From NCBI GenBank assembly GCA_013400975.1, contig WBMZ01008948.1:186001-250000 (forward strand): a stretch of 64,000 nucleotides of DNA, in the 5' to 3' direction. The notes below the pieces were generated by a model. That model ran no database searches and had not been told where the DNA came from. It saw only the letters and a program-made list of their open reading frames with translations. This stretch comes from Atrichornis clamosus (Eukaryota; Chordata; Aves; Passeriformes; Menuridae). Numbering within the stretch: position 1 is the first letter of the stretch; each line of letters begins with the position of its first letter. A program made the translations under genes and the position numbers. Below are positions 60,027 through 64,000 of this stretch, one piece after another.

Positions 60027-60063
60027 GCTTTTAAATAAAGTATTGCTTTATAAATAAAGTATT
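60027..60063. repeat. 18/19-bp tandem duplication, AT-rich
   Basis: 'gcttttaaataaagtatt' is followed by 'gctttataaataaagtatt', differing by one inserted base. Confidence 0.88.
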
Positions 60064-60487
60064 TTCTTAGAACAAAGACATCAAGGAGATGTACACATAC
60101 CTGAGGCTTCTTGAGCTGTCACCTTCAGACCTGTAAAGCAATACACAAACACTTAGGACACAGTTATTTCCAGCACTTGTAATTCAAAAGACCATGTGTC
60201 TTCTCAAGCCTTCTCTCCCTTTGTACTTCAGTGAGGTTCTCTAAGGCTTGTTGTACTTTTTCTGCTAGTAAGATGTTTAGAAAAGAAACACGTCTGCTTA
60301 GGCTCAGAATAAATCTATCAGAAGTTAAAAGCCAGTTAACAGCTGGAGTCAATAATTGCAATATTAGAGCACGTGACACCCTCTGAAACCTCAGTAAAGA
60401 TCTTCTGCAAACATGCACCAAGATCTGTGTTCCATCCTTGCAAGGGAACAGCACAGGCCTCTGACACTATTCTAGATTAGCTTGTAC

Positions 60488-60502
60488 TTTTTTTTTTTTT
60501 TT
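60488..60502. repeat. Homopolymer run T(15)
   Basis: Fifteen T. No processed-pseudogene body or target duplication is recognised beside it. Confidence 0.9.
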
Positions 60503-61193
60503 AATTTCATTTCTTCTTCACTGTTTAGCTGAAAAGGTCACAGGCAAACAAGTCTAAGAATCTAATGCCCAGGCTTATCAGGCACTACTCAGAAAGGGCC
60601 AAGGTTTGCAAATATAGGTAATGTAAAATATTTAAAATCCCAGGTTTGTCTGAATTTCATAAATGTGCAAAAAGGAGGGATAAGATATTGTAAGTAACAG
60701 AAGCTCCTGAAGGGAAGCTTTTCTCAAGGTGAGATAATGTCATCAATCAAACAAAGCCTCTCCCCTTTCCCCAATATTTTTTAAGCCAGGAGATTTAATT
60801 CAGGATCATTCACACTGACAAAGATTTCCTATCCACGGAGAAATGGGAACATAATATTCCAGCATTTCATGAACAAACAAAAATCCAGAAGAAAACACAC
60901 AACCATTTGCCCAATTCCTTTCCTTCCTCACTCCAATCAATCCATCCTCAGTGGTACAGAAACTTTGGATACATAGGGAGGCTCTGCCAAACCAGGAATT
61001 AAACACACAAAGCAAAGCAGGAGATTCCAGAGCAAAATACAGCCTCAAAACACCCTTTCCATGACATCATTTAAATAAAAGTGACCAGCATGAACTTGCA
61101 AACCCTGGCACTACAGTGACAATAAGCTGGCACCAAACTTGCCTCCTCAAAGACAAGGGTATTTCTTTAGGAGCTAAAGAACCTTCCTTAGTT

Positions 61194-61234
61194 TAAAAAA
61201 AAGGGGGGGGGAAATATATATATATGAAAAAAAA
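61194..61234. repeat. Composite simple repeat: A run, G(9), (AT)6, A run
   Basis: A run into nine G (61203-61211), then an AT repeat (61214-61225), then another A run. It is a junction of three simple-sequence types and a likely site of sequencing or alignment error. Confidence 0.85.
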
Positions 61235-62344
61235 GAATTTCTTAGTAGAACAACTTCCATCTCCAATGACAACTTGCATAATATGCTCCAGGTAGCAGAA
61301 AAAGCTATGGCCAGTGAAAGTTTCATAAATCTAAAGCCAGAAAGCAAACAGTACTAAAACCTAATTTTCAGAATTACTGTAGAAACAGGTACCAAAAATT
61401 AGGTTTTTTCCCTGCCCCCCTTCATTGCATCTCTATTTCTTTATTTTCTTCAAGCTCAGAGAAGTCTACATAACTTTAAAAGCACAGGCTAAGAGGAAAG
61501 AAGGAAAAATGATCTGAGGCTCTTGTCCCAGGGGATGCTGGGGCAGTGGGAAGGTGCTGGAGCTCAGCAGGCTGGGGGGAGGTTACAGAGAGGTGGCCAG
61601 GGGTGCCTCCAAGGAGGAATATTCCAGACAGACATCATCATGGAATATTTTAAAGTGGGAGAGAAATCAGCACAGTGGAAAATTCTGCTGCCCAGAGCAA
61701 AGTGAAGCAACTCCTGCCTGGAAAGCAGAACATGGGGCACAAACCCCACCTGGAACACTCAGCACACTGAGCTCACAAAGCTGTAGAGCTCTACTGGGTT
61801 TTAAAACACTCTTCTGAAATTGTCACAATTTCTTCTCACTTGAGGGGATGAGCAATCATCACTGCCTTCATTTAAGGAAGAACAATAATTTCCATCTGAC
61901 ACATCTCTCCCCCCTGTGAAGCTCAGTGCAGCATTTTGTGCACCTGACACAGCACCAACTACACAGAGAATCCTCTCCATTTTACTGCACATTAAAAAGA
62001 AGGGGTAAACCAACATGGAATGGAAAAACAACCCCCCAAATCCACACCCAGAAGAGCTCTTCAATAAAAATTTAAGAGAACACACTTTGTCAGTTCTTGC
62101 TAACAAAGACAGGACCCGATATCAAATGGATTTATTTCCAGATGTGTTACTTCAGTTTATTCAAAACATTTTAAGATGTAAAGATGCATAAGGCTTCAGA
62201 AGTGTCTGCAGTGCCACCCCAATGACACAGGGCCCCTGACACCCCACGTCCTGCTCACCTTCTGACACCATCCAGGGGGACAAGAGCAGAGGTGAGGAAA
62301 GGACTGGAACAGGGCTAAGTTCTGGCATCAAGTCACAGCTTCAC

Positions 62345-62740
62345 GAAATCACACAAGCCCAGACTGGTTTGGGTTGGAAGGGACCTCAAAGCCCATCCAG
62401 TCCCACCCCCTGCCGGGGGCAGGGACACCTCCCACTATCCCAGGTTGCTCCAAGCCCCCTCCAGCCTGGCCTTGGACACTGCCAGGGATGGGGCAGCCAC
62501 AGCTTCTCTGGGAAACCTGTGCCAGGGCCTCAGCACCCTCACAGGGAAGAATTACCTCCTAATATTTAATCTAAATGTCTCCTCTTTTAATTTAAAGCCA
62601 CTCCCCTTTGTCCCATCACTATCTGCCCATGTAAAAGGTTGTTCTCCCTCTTGTATTCAAACCCCACTGGAAGCGGCTCCAGGGTCTCCCCAGAGCCTTC
62701 TCTGCCCCAGGCTGAGCAGCCCCAGCTCCCTCAAAGCTGA
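62345..62740 (-). mobile_element. CR1 LINE 3' end, about 396 bp
   Basis: Antisense CR1: 'gaaatcacacaagcccagac', 'ttgggttggaagggacctca', 'gggacacctcccactatccc', 'ggccttggacactgccaggg', 'taatatttaatctaaatgtc', 'taatttaaagccactcccct' and 'gccccaggctgagcagcccc'. It shares the 'atctaaat...taaagccactccc' variant with 44719. The 177-codon plus-strand frame at 62445-62978 is antisense to it. Confidence 0.96.
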
Positions 62741-64000
62741 CACAGAGATAATTCATGAGTCTCTTGTGCTCCACTTCTCCCTTTTTAAAGCCCCCCTGGT
62801 CACTCTGAGCTGTCGGTTTTTCAGATATAAACATAATTGTTCTAAGAGGTATAGAGTAACTTCAAAAAAGTTTTTTCCACACAAAAGTTCTGTGAACCCA
62901 AGGGCTGGCAGAGAGCTGAGCTCACCCCTGCATCCCCCAGGAGTAATGAAAAAATTAATGAATCCAGTGTTTAAGTGACACCTTCCCACTCTCAGCTTTC
63001 AGCAAATTCCACCTGGCAGAGCACACACCTTGTGTTGACAAAGATGTTCGTGTAATTGCTTGTGCTTTCAAGTTTTCAAGACGACTGCATTGTTAATGTC
63101 TTAATTTTCTGCCTTTCCTCTTGACTAGAATAACAAACCCATCCAACAGGGAAAACAGCTCCGAGTGCTCACAGCATCCCCACGTCACTGGAAGCAGCAC
63201 CAGCCATCCCAAACCACCTTTCCATCAACACATTTTTCCTCTCACTAGAACTGAACAAGTGTTTTCAGTGAGGGTGATCTCCAGCTGACCACCTCCCAGC
63301 CCAGCACAGCAAACCAGACAAGAGTGGCCACCACCCCTTCTTTATTTTTAAGATTCCCAGAAAAGCTGAGAAAACTCGCAAGTGCTAAATTTGCATTTCC
63401 AAGGCAAAGATTTACTCGAGTAAATTCCAAAGAGTTGCTCAGAGCTGGTCAATTTTGCTCAGGGAATGAGTAATTGATGAGCAGGGCTGAATGAACACAG
63501 AGCTGAAAGAACCCACTACTTGTAGTTTGAAATAAAGCATTCGATTTTCTTTAAGCATTCTTTAAAAGGCAGGATTCGGGATCGATATTTAATGTTTCTG
63601 CTTACACTGGAAACGTGTGCTGGGCTCTGGGTTAGTTTTTTTTCCTTTTGACCCAGACAAAAGAAATGATACTGGCACTGCTGACACAAGGAGAAAGGTG
63701 AAAAGACTTCTGGCAGTATCTTGCATTATTTATTTCAAGGTAGACCTTAAAGGAGAAAAAAAAGCCCATAATATATAGAATATCTCCTGTGCTGTAGCAC
63801 TTGAAACAGAACAGATTCCATTTAGATATCTAAGTTGTATCAGTGAGGAGATAAATGTCATGCAACATTCTCCAAGATTTCTCCTCTCAGTCCTGGATGG
63901 TTTCCAAGATTTCATTTTGAGTAGAACTAAATATTAGAGTATTACCACTCCTATTGAAGTACAAGTTTGTCTTCTTCCTGACGCCAGGAATTTCAGTCCC
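62741..64000. other. Unique non-coding stretch to the window end
   Basis: No gene or transposon recognised in the last 1.26 kb. It contains a run of eight T near 63636 and AT-rich patches. Confidence 0.5.

Larger units (their letters stand above)
52591..62344. other. Longest CR1-free stretch, unique DNA
   Basis: No gene or transposon recognised in about 9.75 kb. The longest frame of the window (52554-53225, 223 codons) starts in the CR1 tail and shows no domain. Other frames (58150-58668, 172 codons) are similarly anonymous. Simple repeats: (CA)8 at 58768-58783, a 18/19-bp tandem duplication at 60027-60063, T(15) at 60488-60502 and an A/G9/(AT)6 composite at 61194-61234. Confidence 0.5.

Noticed and set aside
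52591..62344. CR1 desert of about 9.75 kb as a sign of constraint
   Set aside because: With 22 copies in 64 kb a gap this long somewhere is about as likely as not under random insertion, so it is not evidence by itself.
62445..62978. 177-codon plus-strand frame
   Set aside because: Its first half is antisense to the CR1 copy at 62345-62740.

Overview
The window looks like non-coding nuclear DNA of a bird, most likely a neognath and probably a songbird. The main evidence is about 22 fragments of the avian LINE family CR1 (chicken repeat 1). They are recognised by the 3' UTR consensus, the octamer-type tail (ATTCTRTG or its complement) and the usual heavy 5' truncation. Eleven point each way. 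Several carry 3' UTR variants that I associate with songbird genomes, but that assignment is from memory and was not tested. There are no operons, CRISPR arrays, insertion sequences or other prokaryotic features.

I found no exon, tRNA, rRNA or other RNA gene that I can support. The open reading frames are what chance gives in 64 kb. The longest (223, 210, 199, 180, 177 and 172 codons) either overlap CR1, lie antisense to it, or encode sequence with no recognisable domain. The window is best read as intergenic or large-intron DNA.

Layout: 1-5.1 kb holds five CR1 pieces, a small CpG-dense core (330-402) and a G-poor A/C tract (2583-2750). 5.1-8.2 kb is single-copy and includes a cluster of AP-1-type sites in a CpG-enriched stretch (5998-6370). 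8204-8667 is a near-identical 230-bp duplication split by a single N, probably an assembly artefact. 9.1-10.2 kb holds a decayed retrovirus-like relic with a broken zinc-knuckle box, a possible protease fragment and an LTR-like TATA/AATAAA pair. 11-17.6 kb contains four CR1 copies, including the longest (15151-15705) and its inverted partner (17247-17598). 17.6-24.3 kb is largely repeat-free and has a near-perfect Maf recognition element (18013). 24-31.7 kb is CR1-rich. 36.5-45 kb has six more CR1 copies, a CpG-enriched patch (about 37.08-37.71 kb), short tandem duplications and a 20-bp AT palindrome. 45-64 kb is sparse, with three CR1 fragments and simple repeats.

No genes are seen to work together here. 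The biologically interesting candidates are cis-regulatory (the AP-1 cluster, the Maf site, CpG patches, homeodomain-type AT-rich stretches) and evolutionary (CR1 layering and the retroviral relic). I did not find a new gene system.
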